Shown here in pieces: positions 7,754 to 15,232 of a DNA stretch of 61,104 nucleotides. Made by a program: the position numbers and the translations under genes. This stretch comes from a virus: positions 1 to 61,104 of the IMG/VR virus record IMGVR_UViG_3300030118_005363; one strand, written 5' to 3'. Under the pieces are notes generated by a model, which was not told the DNA's origin, did not search any database, and was given only the letters and a program-made list of their open reading frames with translations. Every line of letters begins with the position of its first letter. The first letter of the stretch is position 1.

Positions 7754-8284
7754 TCAAACTGGATATTCAATTCCATAAATCCAATCTTCTTTCCACCAAT
7801 GCGGGGCAGTCCGACCCTTGCGCCATTGCGCAAAGCGTGCTTTTTCTCCTTTGTAATACGCCCGATATGCGCTTACTGCGTCACCTTCAACCTTGTATTC
7901 GTCGGGCATACACTGCGCAAACTCGGTCAATTCCCCTTCGGGGATTCTGTCAGCCATCATGTAAAGATGCTCAATACCTTCTGCGCAAGCGTGAGTTTTT
8001 CCGAATCGCTTTTCGTATTCTTCGCAAAGCATTGCGGCGTGAAAGCAAGTCCAATAATAATTTTCTCTTGTTGCGCCGACCCAACGGGTTGCGGGGTGAT
8101 TGTGATAACCGCCCAAAAGCGGCGTTCCTTTCGATGTGAGGGGCATGTCTGCGTCTTGTGCGCCATGCCTGCGTTGAGAAGAACCAAGCATCTGAAAACA
8201 CTCCACAATTAATTTTGGAACATGCTTGTCGCAATATGACATGGCCGCATAAATTGGTGATTCGTCAAGGATAAATAGATTCAT
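7754..8284 (-). CDS. Cyanophage-type conserved protein of unknown function (176 aa)
   Basis: The N-terminus MNLFILDESPIYAAMSYCDK followed by HVPKLIVECFQML and later YHNHPATRWVGATRENYYW matches a pattern I recall from many marine phage proteins (MNIF.LD..P..AA..HCDKHV.K...E.AQ). Conserved His, Cys and Asp residues suggest an enzyme, but I do not know the reaction. The real start is ATG 8284, overlapping the upstream gene by ATGA; the frame is open to 8326. Confidence 0.65.
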   Translation of the reverse strand: MNLFILDESPIYAAMSYCDKHVPKLIVECFQMLGSSQRRHGAQDADMPLTSKGTPLLGGYHNHPATRWVGATRENYYWTCFHAAMLCEEYEKRFGKTHACAEGIEHLYMMADRIPEGELTEFAQCMPDEYKVEGDAVSAYRAYYKGEKARFAQWRKGRTAPHWWKEDWIYGIEYPV

Positions 8285-8457
8285 TCTAAAAACACTCCAT
8301 TCCATACTGCGCTGTAAAAATCGCATTCTTCATTGACACACTGATATATCCCGCCTTCCCTCTTGCGCACACACTTGGAACAATGAGGGCATCGCTTGCG
8401 TGGTTTGCGTGGCATACCCCGAACCAGTTTTGGTTCTCCTTCCCATACTTGGCGCAT
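8281..8457 (-). CDS. Zinc-ribbon microprotein (58 aa)
   Basis: Found by direct translation. A basic N-terminus (GMPRKPRKR) is followed by CPHCSKCVRKREGG and CVNEECDFYSAVW: a classical four-cysteine ribbon in which a tryptophan and aromatic residues follow the second knuckle. The ATG lies 1 nt after the upstream stop and the TGA overlaps the next ATG. A competing 61-codon frame over the same bases lacks this pattern. Confidence 0.75.
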   Translation of the reverse strand: MRQVWEGEPKLVRGMPRKPRKRCPHCSKCVRKREGGIYQCVNEECDFYSAVWNGVFLE

Positions 8458-8757
8458 TCAAATGTCCTCAATCATTTTCATTGCTTCTGTTGCTTCTGCT
8501 TGAAGTTTCTCAACCTCTTGCACAATCTCCCACATTTTTGCCTGCACTTCGGGGTCATCTGTGATGCGTGCCACTTCTGCGCATGTTCCGCATACACTGT
8601 GTAATGTGTTACTCAATGCCTTCAAAGCCCAGTCATGCGCTTTAGATAACTGCTCATACTTGACTATCGTTTCCTGTTGCGCATTCAATAAATTGGTTGC
8701 GCTCTTTATTGCGTTCTGCATTTTGTCTATTTCTTCACCTGTAATCATTTTGTTCAT
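8458..8757 (-). CDS. Coiled-coil protein (99 aa)
   Basis: Almost entirely helical with heptad-like spacing (EEIDKMQNAIKSATNLLNAQ and EIVQEVEKLQAEATEAMKMI). A central SVCGTCAEV supplies one C-x2-C pair, which could join two chains or bind zinc. Function unknown. Confidence 0.6.
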   Translation of the reverse strand: MNKMITGEEIDKMQNAIKSATNLLNAQQETIVKYEQLSKAHDWALKALSNTLHSVCGTCAEVARITDDPEVQAKMWEIVQEVEKLQAEATEAMKMIEDI

Positions 8758-9089
8758 ACTCCTTCTTTTGTTTGTTCAGCCAATGTTTGAATCAATTGCG
8801 TTAGGCGCATGTGCGCCATCATCATATCGCTCGCCGTCTTTGCGTCTTTGAACCAACCGATAACTTTCTGCGGCACGCTTTGCCAACCAAACGCCTGCAT
8901 AATCCGCACTTCAAGCACTAAGTCGTTGCATGAATCGCAACATCGAGCATGGTCAAGCATACTTGCGTCGCCTGTGTCATCTGCAACCAAAGGTTGCGCA
9001 TTGTGGCCTTGAGTCCAATAGACCTTGCCGTTACCATCTTTGTGTTCATCAATCTGTTTGTAGCACATTGAGCATATTTCCGCCATCAT
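8754..9089 (-). CDS. Phage-type zinc-finger protein (111 aa)
   Basis: MMAEICSMCYKQI is followed by WTQGHNAQPLVAD and ARCCDSCNDLV, the C-x2-C / GxNAxP / CC-x2-C pattern of small zinc proteins common in tailed phages. The C-terminal half is helical. The gene is the first after the promoter at 9122-9133, with AGGAGAGGT just before the paired ATG codons. Molecular role not known. Confidence 0.65.
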   Translation of the reverse strand: MMAEICSMCYKQIDEHKDGNGKVYWTQGHNAQPLVADDTGDASMLDHARCCDSCNDLVLEVRIMQAFGWQSVPQKVIGWFKDAKTASDMMMAHMRLTQLIQTLAEQTKEGV

Positions 9090-9121
9090 TACCTCTCCTG
9101 TATTCTTGCCTCTATGTTCAA

Positions 9122-9133
9122 GGATATAAACCC
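9122..9133 (-). promoter_or_regulatory. TATA promoter, GGGTTTATA type
   Basis: Minus strand GGGTTTATATCC, 33-44 nt before the ATG at 9089 and just after the stop of the upstream gene. A leader of roughly 10-15 nt would include the ribosome-binding site AGGAGAGGT. Confidence 0.7.
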
Positions 9134-9134
9134 T

Positions 9135-9851
9135 TCACCACTCCATCCCCTTTGTCGGGTCATCATCGTAGTCGCCTAACTCTAAGAGCGTGTCGTCAAT
9201 GTTCTTGCGCACATTTTCGGGTATCTCATCAAGAGATGATTGAAATGTTTCATGGTGAAATTTTGGGTCGTTGCCGTGAGCAATGCGCATTACTTCATTA
9301 ATTCTTCCTATCCAGCCATGCGGTAATATTGATTCGCAAATGAGCAAAGCCTCCCTTGTTCCAGTCCTGTGATGTGTGGGTGCGCCTTTGAGTGCAGGGT
9401 GCTTGGCGTGAACCTTTGAAATCAAATTGAACATAATTGCGTTGCGCCTTTCTTCTCTATTTTCTTCGGATTCTTCTGCGAGCATACTTATGCTTCTGCC
9501 TCCGTAGCCGTCATCGCCCCATGTGCGCAGAACATCAACCCATTCATCTGTGAACAAATCACTTGAGCCGTTCATGTGTTTTGCAAAATCTAAGTGCGCC
9601 TTAACAATATGAAACTCCATGCAAATTTCCCATGCATCAACCTCCGCTTTTGTCAAAATTTCCTCGCATTCAATCAACCTTGCCTGCGCCAGTTGCGCAG
9701 TGTAGTCATCAAGTTTTGAAAATGCACTTGTGTTATCCGCCTTCAAAAATCCTAAATCGGGATTCAGAATTAAGTGCGCATCAAAATAAGTTTGATAGAG
9801 AAAGCCTACTGCGTCACTTGCAGTCTTGATTGGTTTCTTCATTGATTCCAT
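9135..9851 (-). CDS. Acidic helical hypothetical protein (238 aa)
   Basis: Predominantly helical and acidic, with no recognised domain. Repeated Asp/Glu-rich stretches (AEESEENREERR, LLELGDYDDDPTKG) give it a strongly negative charge. The ATG at 9851 overlaps the upstream stop (TGATG). Such acidic early proteins sometimes mimic DNA, but nothing here proves it. Confidence 0.6.
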   Translation of the reverse strand: MESMKKPIKTASDAVGFLYQTYFDAHLILNPDLGFLKADNTSAFSKLDDYTAQLAQARLIECEEILTKAEVDAWEICMEFHIVKAHLDFAKHMNGSSDLFTDEWVDVLRTWGDDGYGGRSISMLAEESEENREERRNAIMFNLISKVHAKHPALKGAPTHHRTGTREALLICESILPHGWIGRINEVMRIAHGNDPKFHHETFQSSLDEIPENVRKNIDDTLLELGDYDDDPTKGMEW

Positions 9852-10303
9852 CACTGCCAACCCCCTTCATAGCATGGGTATTGATTCCATTCGGTTTCTG
9901 AATACTTCCATGTAGGCGCATAATCCGCTAAGAACGCAGACGCATAAGTTTGCATACCTCTCTCCATGTCGTTGCCTAACACATCTTCAAGCCATGACAT
10001 GCGAATATCGCAACCAAACCTCTTGTGCGCAAATACTGGAATATCTTCATCGTGAATCAAGAGCATTGCGTCAATGCGCTTGTCGCCGTTTTTTGTTGTG
10101 TGGATTGTTTCAACATTGCCTATGAATTTCAAATCATGCTTAATAGGCGCATACTCACGCACATAGGCATTGATTAAATCAATGTCCTGTTCAGTGCAGT
10201 GCGTTGCAGGTATTACAACAATTTGCGTAAAGTTTTCACTGCGCATATCGGTGTTATACCAAAGTCTATCATCATGCTCAAAAATTATTTTGTTGCTCAT
10301 CAT
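9851..10303 (-). CDS. Hypothetical protein (150 aa)
   Basis: Unrecognised alpha/beta protein: a central IQ-type strand run (FTQIVVIPATH, DAMLLIHDEDIPVF) alternates with helices. AAGGAGGAAGA lies directly before the paired ATG codons, which overlap the stop of the DUF3846-like gene. Confidence 0.6.
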   Translation of the reverse strand: MMSNKIIFEHDDRLWYNTDMRSENFTQIVVIPATHCTEQDIDLINAYVREYAPIKHDLKFIGNVETIHTTKNGDKRIDAMLLIHDEDIPVFAHKRFGCDIRMSWLEDVLGNDMERGMQTYASAFLADYAPTWKYSETEWNQYPCYEGGWQ

Positions 10304-10779
10304 TCTTCCTCCTTCATTTCATAGTTTGCGTCATCACATGCGCCGCTTGGAAATACCATGTGTGATACTTGCTTAATACCCATGACTAACAAGAGCATTT
10401 CTTCAATGGTTGTCGGTTGAGGTTCTTCGGGTATGCGCACATGAACAAGAACATTTCCGACAATCGGATAAGGCGCATCTTTAGCAGGCACTCCGAAAGC
10501 GGCGTATGTGCCAATTAAGTTTGGTTCTTCGCCGTAAATGCGCCCTTCTTCGTGCGCAATCACATCAATAATTTCCGCCATGACTAATCCGCCGCCGTCT
10601 ATGAATCCGCCGCCGTTTATGTTCGGCACTGGAAGTTTGACATTGCGCCCAAAAGTGCAATACTCAATCAGTCCACCGACTGCGCCCTGCATATCCTTGA
10701 GGGTAAGGTTTTCTTCGCCACCTTCTGCGATGATGGTCGGTCTGCTATTTGCTTCAATTTTTATCCATAATTCGGTCAT
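10300..10779 (-). CDS. DUF3846-like phage protein (159 aa)
   Basis: The segments LTLKDMQGAVGGLIEYC, DVIAHEEGRIYGEEPNLIGT and PIVGNVLV follow the DUF3846 pattern known from phage and plasmid proteins (LxxLQxxVGGxIE, then a NEEGKxxxxxxN-like box, then IVG). An unusual glycine run (NINGGGFIDGGG) sits between them. The function of the family is not established. Start ATG 10779 is 7 nt after AAGGAGG; the promoter lies at 10815-10826. Confidence 0.65.
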   Translation of the reverse strand: MTELWIKIEANSRPTIIAEGGEENLTLKDMQGAVGGLIEYCTFGRNVKLPVPNINGGGFIDGGGLVMAEIIDVIAHEEGRIYGEEPNLIGTYAAFGVPAKDAPYPIVGNVLVHVRIPEEPQPTTIEEMLLLVMGIKQVSHMVFPSGACDDANYEMKEEE

Positions 10780-10780
10780 T

Positions 10781-10972
10781 TCATTGCCTCCTTGATTCAA
10801 TGCTACTGGTTCGGGGATATAAACCCTGCCCCCGTTTCATAGTAATTCTCTCGTCTTTTCTGCGGTTCTTGTTAATCCACGCCACGCATGCCTTGAGTGT
10901 GCCTATGAACCTGCGCCCTTCGCCTTGTGCGCACCATTCTCGCTCTCTGTCTGCTGTGAATGCGTTGCTCAA
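10781..10972 (-). CDS. Basic hypothetical protein (63 aa)
   Basis: Short arginine/lysine-rich protein (TADREREWC, INKNRRKDERITMKR). The likely start is a TTG overlapping the upstream stop (TTGA), as in the kinase gene. Its last codons contain the TATA promoter of the next gene, so the promoter is embedded in coding sequence. Kept with moderate confidence because TTG starts are rare. Confidence 0.45.
   Translation of the reverse strand: MSNAFTADREREWCAQGEGRRFIGTLKACVAWINKNRRKDERITMKRGQGLYPRTSSIESRRQ
10815..10826 (-). promoter_or_regulatory. TATA promoter, GGGTTTATA type
   Basis: Minus strand GGGTTTATATCC, 36-47 nt before the ATG at 10779 of the DUF3846-like gene. Confidence 0.65.
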
Positions 10973-11166
10973 ATCTCCACCCCCAACTGTGCCATTCGGT
11001 CTTCGATTTCTTGAATCGCCTCTTGCACTTGCTCTTGCACTTGCGCAAGATTTTCTTGCAACTCCATGAGTGCGTGATGCGAAAACGCCATGTCCGCAGG
11101 CATTGCGAGTCTTTCGTCTGCATTGCGCAAAACTTCAATCCTGTCTTTCAACTCGTCAATACTCAT
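10969..11166 (-). CDS. Coiled-coil protein (65 aa)
   Basis: Highly helical (IDELKDRIEVLRNADERLAM and ENLAQVQEQVQEAIQEIEDR) with regular hydrophobic spacing, so it probably dimerises. No further motif. ATG 11166 overlaps the upstream stop by 4 nt. Confidence 0.6.
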   Translation of the reverse strand: MSIDELKDRIEVLRNADERLAMPADMAFSHHALMELQENLAQVQEQVQEAIQEIEDRMAQLGVEI

Positions 11167-11333
11167 GCGACCACCTGCCATGTGCCTTCATAGCCTATGT
11201 CGTTGATATAATGTTGAATTGATGCGCATGCGCAATCTATGCACACATTATACCCTAAGATATTCCATATTTTGATAGGGCAGTGTTTGTTTTTTGTGCA
11301 TATAACGCACTGTCTGTATTGTGTTCCATACAT
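11163..11333 (-). CDS. Zinc-binding microprotein (56 aa)
   Basis: MYGTQYRQCVICTKNKHCP is followed by GYNVCIDCACASIQHYI: cysteines in C-x2-C...C and C-x2-C-x-C groups, enough for one or two zinc ions. ATG 11333 overlaps the stop of the preceding zinc gene (TAATG). Confidence 0.65.
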   Translation of the reverse strand: MYGTQYRQCVICTKNKHCPIKIWNILGYNVCIDCACASIQHYINDIGYEGTWQVVA

Positions 11334-11497
11334 TATCTGTTCGCCTCCCATGTCTTTTCACCCAATCGTCTGCTCGCCACCTGTCTGCGCAATTGATACG
11401 CTCGGTTCATTGTGCGATAACATTCCACACAAACACCGAACATCTTTGAATGATAATCTCGCACATCGCAGTTTGGTTCTCCGCATCTTTCAGTCAT
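11333..11497 (-). CDS. Zinc-ribbon microprotein (54 aa)
   Basis: Found by direct translation. MTERCGEPNCDVRDYHSKMF leads into GVCVECYRTMNRAYQLRR: C-x4-C and C-x2-C knuckles with a basic C-terminal helix. A GGAGG lies 8 nt before the ATG. It is directly followed by a second zinc microprotein, so the two are made as a pair. Confidence 0.7.
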   Translation of the reverse strand: MTERCGEPNCDVRDYHSKMFGVCVECYRTMNRAYQLRRQVASRRLGEKTWEANR

Positions 11498-11715
11498 CTG
11501 CGCAACCTCCTTTGAATGATTGCGTCAAATTCTTCTTGCGTATTGACAACATACATTGCGTGGCTGATTTGCTTAGGGTGCAAATACTTCTTTGCGTATT
11601 CAACCGCTTCCATTCTTGCGACTGTTGAAGGTCTGTTCACTGTGCCGAATGAAAATATAGTATAATCTTCGCCTGCGCCAACATCAATAACATAAGCGGG
11701 AAATTGTGCCATCAT
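11494..11715 (-). CDS. Hypothetical protein (73 aa)
   Basis: Starts MMAQFPAYVIDVGAGEDYTI; an alpha/beta pattern with a basic C-terminus (IIQRRLRR). Two adjacent ATGs at 11715 and 11712 follow GGAGAGG. No family recognised. Confidence 0.6.
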   Translation of the reverse strand: MMAQFPAYVIDVGAGEDYTIFSFGTVNRPSTVARMEAVEYAKKYLHPKQISHAMYVVNTQEEFDAIIQRRLRR

Positions 11716-11999
11716 TCTTCCTCTCCTGTGTTTGGCTTGCGCACCCATAGCGCACCATCGCCGTTTCGCAGGCTGATGCAGTCAATTGTTGGGTGTGCAA
11801 GAATATGATAAACCCCAATGCGCCCATCGGGAAGGTGTGTTATGTATTGGTCTAAAACTGCGCACCACTCGCCGCCTAATTCTTCCGGCAGTCTGACAGT
11901 TTCGTAGTCTGTGGTTACGGCGATAGTGCCGTCGCCCATATCCACTGCGCCTGCGCCATCAGTCCAACCCGTAGGGTTTCCGAACATATCAGTGCGCAT
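11712..11999 (-). CDS. Hypothetical protein (95 aa)
   Basis: Beta-rich small protein (GDGTIAVTTDYETVRL, GRIGVYHILAHP), without cysteine pairs or membrane segments. ATG 11999 overlaps the upstream stop (TGATG) and the end overlaps the next gene. Confidence 0.6.
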   Translation of the reverse strand: MRTDMFGNPTGWTDGAGAVDMGDGTIAVTTDYETVRLPEELGGEWCAVLDQYITHLPDGRIGVYHILAHPTIDCISLRNGDGALWVRKPNTGEEE

Positions 12000-12505
12000 C
12001 AAAGACCCGCCTCCTTCATTGCGTCATTGACTACTTGGGCTATGTCACTGTCCGACATAACTTTGCGCTCGGTAGCCTTTGGCTTCCTGTGCATGTATGT
12101 GCGCTTTTTAGGCTTGAGGTCTGCGTCTTTGGAGGGCATTGCGCAAAAGTTGCACTCTCCGCCATCGAAGCCTGTGCGCTTGTTGCACCCACGACAAAAC
12201 TTGATATGAAAATCTTCACGCTTGACTGCACTACGCTTTGCACTTCCGCCTAAGTGTGCGGCGGTTGCGGCGGCGTTTGTCATCACTACGGTAATGTCGC
12301 CAGTCTTGCGCACATATACGCCTTTGCTGACCTCTTTCATTTCTGCGCCGGAAATCGGGCAGATACCGTTCACGGCTTTTTTGTTCATTGTTGCGTGCCA
12401 GTCTGACACGCCTCCATCCGGTCTGCGGCACAAGATACCAACGACGGCATCACCTGCTACGCAGTTCAGTTTGTATGGCTCATAATCTTGGGGTATGTTC
12501 AACAT
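11999..12505 (-). CDS. Protein with C-terminal zinc ribbon (168 aa)
   Basis: The N-terminal 95 residues are beta-rich. The C-terminus carries FCRGCNKRTGFDGGECNFC, a compact ribbon, followed by a basic linker (KPKKRTYMHRKPKATERK) and a final helix. It is the first gene after the promoter at 12543-12553, with AAGGAGG before the ATG. Probably a nucleic-acid-binding protein. Confidence 0.65.
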   Translation of the reverse strand: MLNIPQDYEPYKLNCVAGDAVVGILCRRPDGGVSDWHATMNKKAVNGICPISGAEMKEVSKGVYVRKTGDITVVMTNAAATAAHLGGSAKRSAVKREDFHIKFCRGCNKRTGFDGGECNFCAMPSKDADLKPKKRTYMHRKPKATERKVMSDSDIAQVVNDAMKEAGL

Positions 12506-12542
12506 TTTTTGCTTCCTCCTTGTTTAACCTCAAATGGTTCGG

Positions 12543-12553
12543 GGTTATAACCC
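12543..12553 (-). promoter_or_regulatory. TATA promoter, palindromic variant
   Basis: Minus strand GGGTTATAACC, 38-48 nt before the ATG at 12505. Unlike the other copies it is nearly perfectly symmetrical (GGTTATAACC). Confidence 0.55.
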
Positions 12554-12554
12554 T

Positions 12555-13217
12555 TTAGGCATTTCCTCCGCTTTTGACCTTCTTTATGGCCGTCTTGACT
12601 TGCTCGGCGGTCAAGGGCAACCCTTCACCCGCATACTGTGCAAGTGCGTCAATATTTACAGTCCAACGGAAGCGTGACCGTAGCGCATGAACAAGGAACG
12701 CCAATTCTTCATAGGCTCTTTGACCTTGTTCGGTCATACGGTTCACTTTCGCCATGTGCGCCCTCGCCTTATAGCCGCCGCCATACTTGAGCGTGCGCCC
12801 CATGTGCTTGACTTGGTGGCATCTCGGACACAAAACGATTATGCGCTCAAGAGTTTGAACACAGTTCACATCATCATAAGTCCAAACCTCATGCGCCTCT
12901 ACTGCATGTTTGCGCCCTTGATTCAAACCGGAATCTCCACAAATCTCGCATACATTACCCGCTTTTGCATAGCAGTGCTTGCGCAGTTTATCCCACTGGG
13001 ATTTTGTCAGCATACTGCGCAGGTTTGAACCCCATGTTCCACTCGGCACTAACTCAATTGTGAGTTTAGGTTTCAACAATTCTGCGTGCGCCGTTGCCAT
13101 AGCAACGGTTGTTTCGTATCGTTCTTCTGCCTCGCATGATGCGCACACAGGAACGCCACCGATTTCAGCACCTTTCAAATCTGCGGGTGCGCCACAAGGA
13201 CAAGTCCACGCAGTCAT
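12555..13217 (-). CDS. HNH endonuclease with N-terminal zinc ribbon (220 aa)
   Basis: The N-terminus TCPCGAPADLK...PVCASCE is a zinc ribbon. The HNH core spans about residues 80-145: CEICGDSG, then VEAHEVWTYDD (catalytic His), then LCPRCHQVKHMGRT. The two C-x2-C pairs inside the core hold the structural zinc. The C-terminal 60 residues are helical. HNH proteins nick or cut DNA; in tailed phages they act in packaging or as homing nucleases. Position among early genes and lack of an interrupted host gene favour a viral early function. Confidence 0.8.
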   Translation of the reverse strand: MTAWTCPCGAPADLKGAEIGGVPVCASCEAEERYETTVAMATAHAELLKPKLTIELVPSGTWGSNLRSMLTKSQWDKLRKHCYAKAGNVCEICGDSGLNQGRKHAVEAHEVWTYDDVNCVQTLERIIVLCPRCHQVKHMGRTLKYGGGYKARAHMAKVNRMTEQGQRAYEELAFLVHALRSRFRWTVNIDALAQYAGEGLPLTAEQVKTAIKKVKSGGNA

Positions 13218-13489
13218 TCAATCGCCGCCTCTAAAGTGGTTATTGCGCTCTCTAAAGCAGTATGCGCCTCATCTAACTCGCTTTCTGCTTCTTCAAGTGC
13301 CTGCGCAGATTCCTCTAACGCCTCTCCCATAGGAGAGGATTCAAGCCCACGCTCGCAGATGTTGTCAAATTTTTCTGATTCATGCGCCGCATAATGACCG
13401 ACCCAATCTCTCAATTCTTCAATTTCTGAAAGCATCTCTTGCAGTCTGCCTAATTTTTGCGCAATTTGTTTTCTATCTTTTTGGTTCAT
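13214..13489 (-). CDS. Acidic coiled-coil protein (91 aa)
   Basis: A long helical protein with heptads (KLGRLQEMLSEIEELRDWVG, ALEEAESELDEAHTALESAI), strongly acidic in the second half. No other motif. Overlaps both neighbours by 4 nt. Confidence 0.6.
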   Translation of the reverse strand: MNQKDRKQIAQKLGRLQEMLSEIEELRDWVGHYAAHESEKFDNICERGLESSPMGEALEESAQALEEAESELDEAHTALESAITTLEAAIE

Positions 13490-14037
13490 TCTTCTTCGCC
13501 TCCGTTGTTCAATGCTACCATAACCTGCTCATAAAGGTCATGGTCTGAAATGGTGGTTTCGGGTTGCTTGCAATCGCATACACCCTCGCCAAATCCTTCT
13601 ATGAAGGAACGGAATTGATATTCATTGAACGGCGCAAACAATAGCATTTCACCGAACAACCTAAGCAAGCCTTGCGTTTCTGCGCTCTTGCCTAAGTCTG
13701 ACATGAAAGACGCTCTTGCCGTGTGAACATCGGGCAGTAAGTCCAACGCTCTTTGCTTAGACCATTGCATGTGCGCCATTCGGCAATCACCAGTGCAAAC
13801 CGGCTTATTTGCGCACACATGGGTATCAAAGGCTTCGCCTTGCACAGATAGCGCAGGGGCGATAGGTTGCACATAATCCAAGATTGAAGTTTGAACAGTA
13901 GTGGCAGGGGGTGCGGGATTATTTTCGGAGGGTGAGCAACCCGCCGCCCCGACTGCCTTTTTGAATGCAAATTCCATAAATGACGCATACGCCCATAGGA
14001 CTGCGCCGATGATGAATAGGCCGAGTATGATATTCAT
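13486..14037 (-). CDS. Membrane-anchored protein (183 aa)
   Basis: The N-terminus MNIILGLFIIGAVLWAYASF is a signal anchor. After GCSPSENNPAPPATT, a proline-rich linker, the rest carries several cysteines (HVCANKPVCTGDC, GVCDC) that could form disulfides or a metal site outside the membrane. The start ATG 14037 lies 1 nt past the upstream TGA, and the last ATG-proximal bases overlap the coiled-coil gene. Confidence 0.6.
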   Translation of the reverse strand: MNIILGLFIIGAVLWAYASFMEFAFKKAVGAAGCSPSENNPAPPATTVQTSILDYVQPIAPALSVQGEAFDTHVCANKPVCTGDCRMAHMQWSKQRALDLLPDVHTARASFMSDLGKSAETQGLLRLFGEMLLFAPFNEYQFRSFIEGFGEGVCDCKQPETTISDHDLYEQVMVALNNGGEEE

Positions 14038-14038
14038 T

Positions 14039-14509
14039 TCAAATCGCCTCCCATGAAATTTCATCTTCCTCAACCTTCTTGAAAAGAAGCCATGTGCCTT
14101 CTAAACGCTTGACCCAATAACCGGATGCCTTTATCTCCGCTTTGCGTGTGCGCCATTGTTCCCAAAATGTTTCATTGCAATTTCCATACCATGTTGTGCG
14201 CTTTTTGCTCATCTTCATTTCAATGCCGAAGATTTCAAACTTGGTATAGACTGGGCGTGGTTCGGGGTGAACCTCTAAGGTTGCGCCGTCTAAACGGGTT
14301 AATTTTTCTTGAGCAAAAGTGACCGCTTTTTGAACGGCATCTTCTTCCTTGTGCGCAAGGTTCTGAATAAAGTGGCAGTAGTGCGACTTTGCGCCATTGG
14401 ATTTGATAGACTTTACCTCAAGGTAAAGGGTGTAAAATTGCTCTTTTTCACCTGTGCGGCACACATGCAAGATGGCTTCACGGCGAACAGTTTTGATTGT
14501 TGCGCTCAT
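14039..14509 (-). CDS. Hypothetical protein (156 aa)
   Basis: Mixed alpha/beta protein without a recognised domain: EAILHVCRTGEKEQFYTLYL near the N-terminus and a WYGNCNETFWEQWRTRKAEI segment later. Tryptophan-rich C-terminus. ATG overlaps the upstream stop by 4 nt. Confidence 0.6.
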   Translation of the reverse strand: MSATIKTVRREAILHVCRTGEKEQFYTLYLEVKSIKSNGAKSHYCHFIQNLAHKEEDAVQKAVTFAQEKLTRLDGATLEVHPEPRPVYTKFEIFGIEMKMSKKRTTWYGNCNETFWEQWRTRKAEIKASGYWVKRLEGTWLLFKKVEEDEISWEAI

Positions 14510-14751
14510 TCCTGTGCGCCCCCTGCAATGATTACTTCTTCACCGATTTTGACTTCAAAGACCATCGGCAAAAGGCCGACCTCAACGGTTTGACTTATCA
14601 ACCAGTCTTGAAACGACTCGGCGGTATTGATTTCAACGGGCATAATTGCCACCATAAAACCAATTTCATTTGTTTCGCAGTGCATCGTTTTCGCAGTGAA
14701 AACCGGCACTACATCAGCAGGCTCAATATTCGGATTTTGTGCTTCCTCCAT
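14506..14751 (-). CDS. Hypothetical protein, first gene of the 14.75-12.55 kb unit (81 aa)
   Basis: Short beta-rich acidic protein (EIGFMVAIMPVEIN, LPMVFEVKIGEEVIIAGG). The frame is open to 14814, but ATG 14751 sits 22 nt behind the TATA promoter at 14773-14784, which suggests an almost leaderless mRNA. No family recognised. Confidence 0.6.
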   Translation of the reverse strand: MEEAQNPNIEPADVVPVFTAKTMHCETNEIGFMVAIMPVEINTAESFQDWLISQTVEVGLLPMVFEVKIGEEVIIAGGAQE

Positions 14752-14772
14752 GCTACACCCCAACCATTCAAG

Positions 14773-14784
14773 GGATATAAACCC
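14773..14784 (-). promoter_or_regulatory. TATA promoter, GGGTTTATA type
   Basis: Minus strand GGGTTTATATCC, 22-33 nt before the ATG at 14751. Confidence 0.65.
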
Positions 14785-14837
14785 CATACCCAAAATGCAC
14801 CACCGAACCCCCATTATGCGAGTAATTAATTTAATGC

Positions 14838-14882
14838 GTGCTGTGTGTGTGCGTGTGCCTCATGTGTGTATGTGTGTGCGTA
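14838..14882. repeat. GT-rich low-complexity tract
   Basis: Repeated TGTG/TGCG units over about 45 bp on the plus strand. It lies between the promoter of the early gene unit and the repeat-bearing region. Confidence 0.8.
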
Positions 14883-15108
14883 GGCGCAGGCTCGGCGGGA
14901 GGCAAAATAAATCTTAGAGTTTCTTTGCGCATATAGGCAGGCAAAAAGGAAACTTTTGCGTAGAACATTGTTTGGAACGACGCACTGCGCTGAACCTTTC
15001 GGCTTTGTCTGCATGGCTTGCGCTGAATCCGAATCAATCAGAATTTTTGCTGATTTGCAAAAATCAAAAACTGCGCAGATTGCGCCGATTCAAAAAAATA
15101 AAAAAAAT

Positions 15109-15150
15109 CGCACCGTTTGGCCTTTCAGTGGGCTGTTTAGACACGGTGCG
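15109..15150. repeat. Hairpin with an array-repeat copy in its loop
   Basis: CGCACCGT (15109-15116) and ACGGTGCG (15143-15150) are perfect 8 bp inverted arms. The 26 nt loop holds GGCCTTTCAGT...GTTTAG (15119-15140), a variant of the array repeat. Confidence 0.6.
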
Positions 15151-15210
15151 CACATCTAAACTCAAGCCGTTTTTTTCTTATTTCTGCCCTCCTTTTTTCT
15201 TCCGAATTGT

Positions 15211-15231
15211 CTTTCAGTCTATCGTTTAGCC
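15211..15231 (+). repeat. Array-repeat copy downstream of the VWA-like gene
   Basis: CTTTCAGTCTATCGTTTAGC matches the best copies of the 18.4-19.9 kb array over its full length. It lies 2 nt from the stop codon of the VWA-like gene (15233). Confidence 0.8.
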
Positions 15232-15232
15232 C

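Larger units (their letters stand above)
14785..15232. other. Gene-free region with GT-rich tract, hairpin and repeat copies
   Basis: No convincing gene. From the left it holds a GT/GC simple-sequence tract (about 14838-14882), a reverse copy of the array repeat (14976-14990), a hairpin at 15109-15150 enclosing a forward copy, and another forward copy at 15211-15231 that starts just past the stop of the VWA-like gene. Open frames across the tract have no support from codon use or ribosome-binding sites. Confidence 0.6.

Noticed and set aside
8286-8471. 61-codon open frame on the minus strand
   Set aside because: The neighbouring frame over the same bases (8281-8457) gives a proper four-cysteine zinc ribbon with ATG and stop overlaps that fit both neighbours.
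12555-13217. HNH gene as intron or intein homing nuclease
   Set aside because: It stands in a chain of overlapping early genes, and no interrupted gene flanks it.
14826-15229. Several 62-85 codon frames on both strands
   Set aside because: They arise from the GT-rich tract and repeat-bearing region, are low in complexity, and lack ribosome-binding sites.
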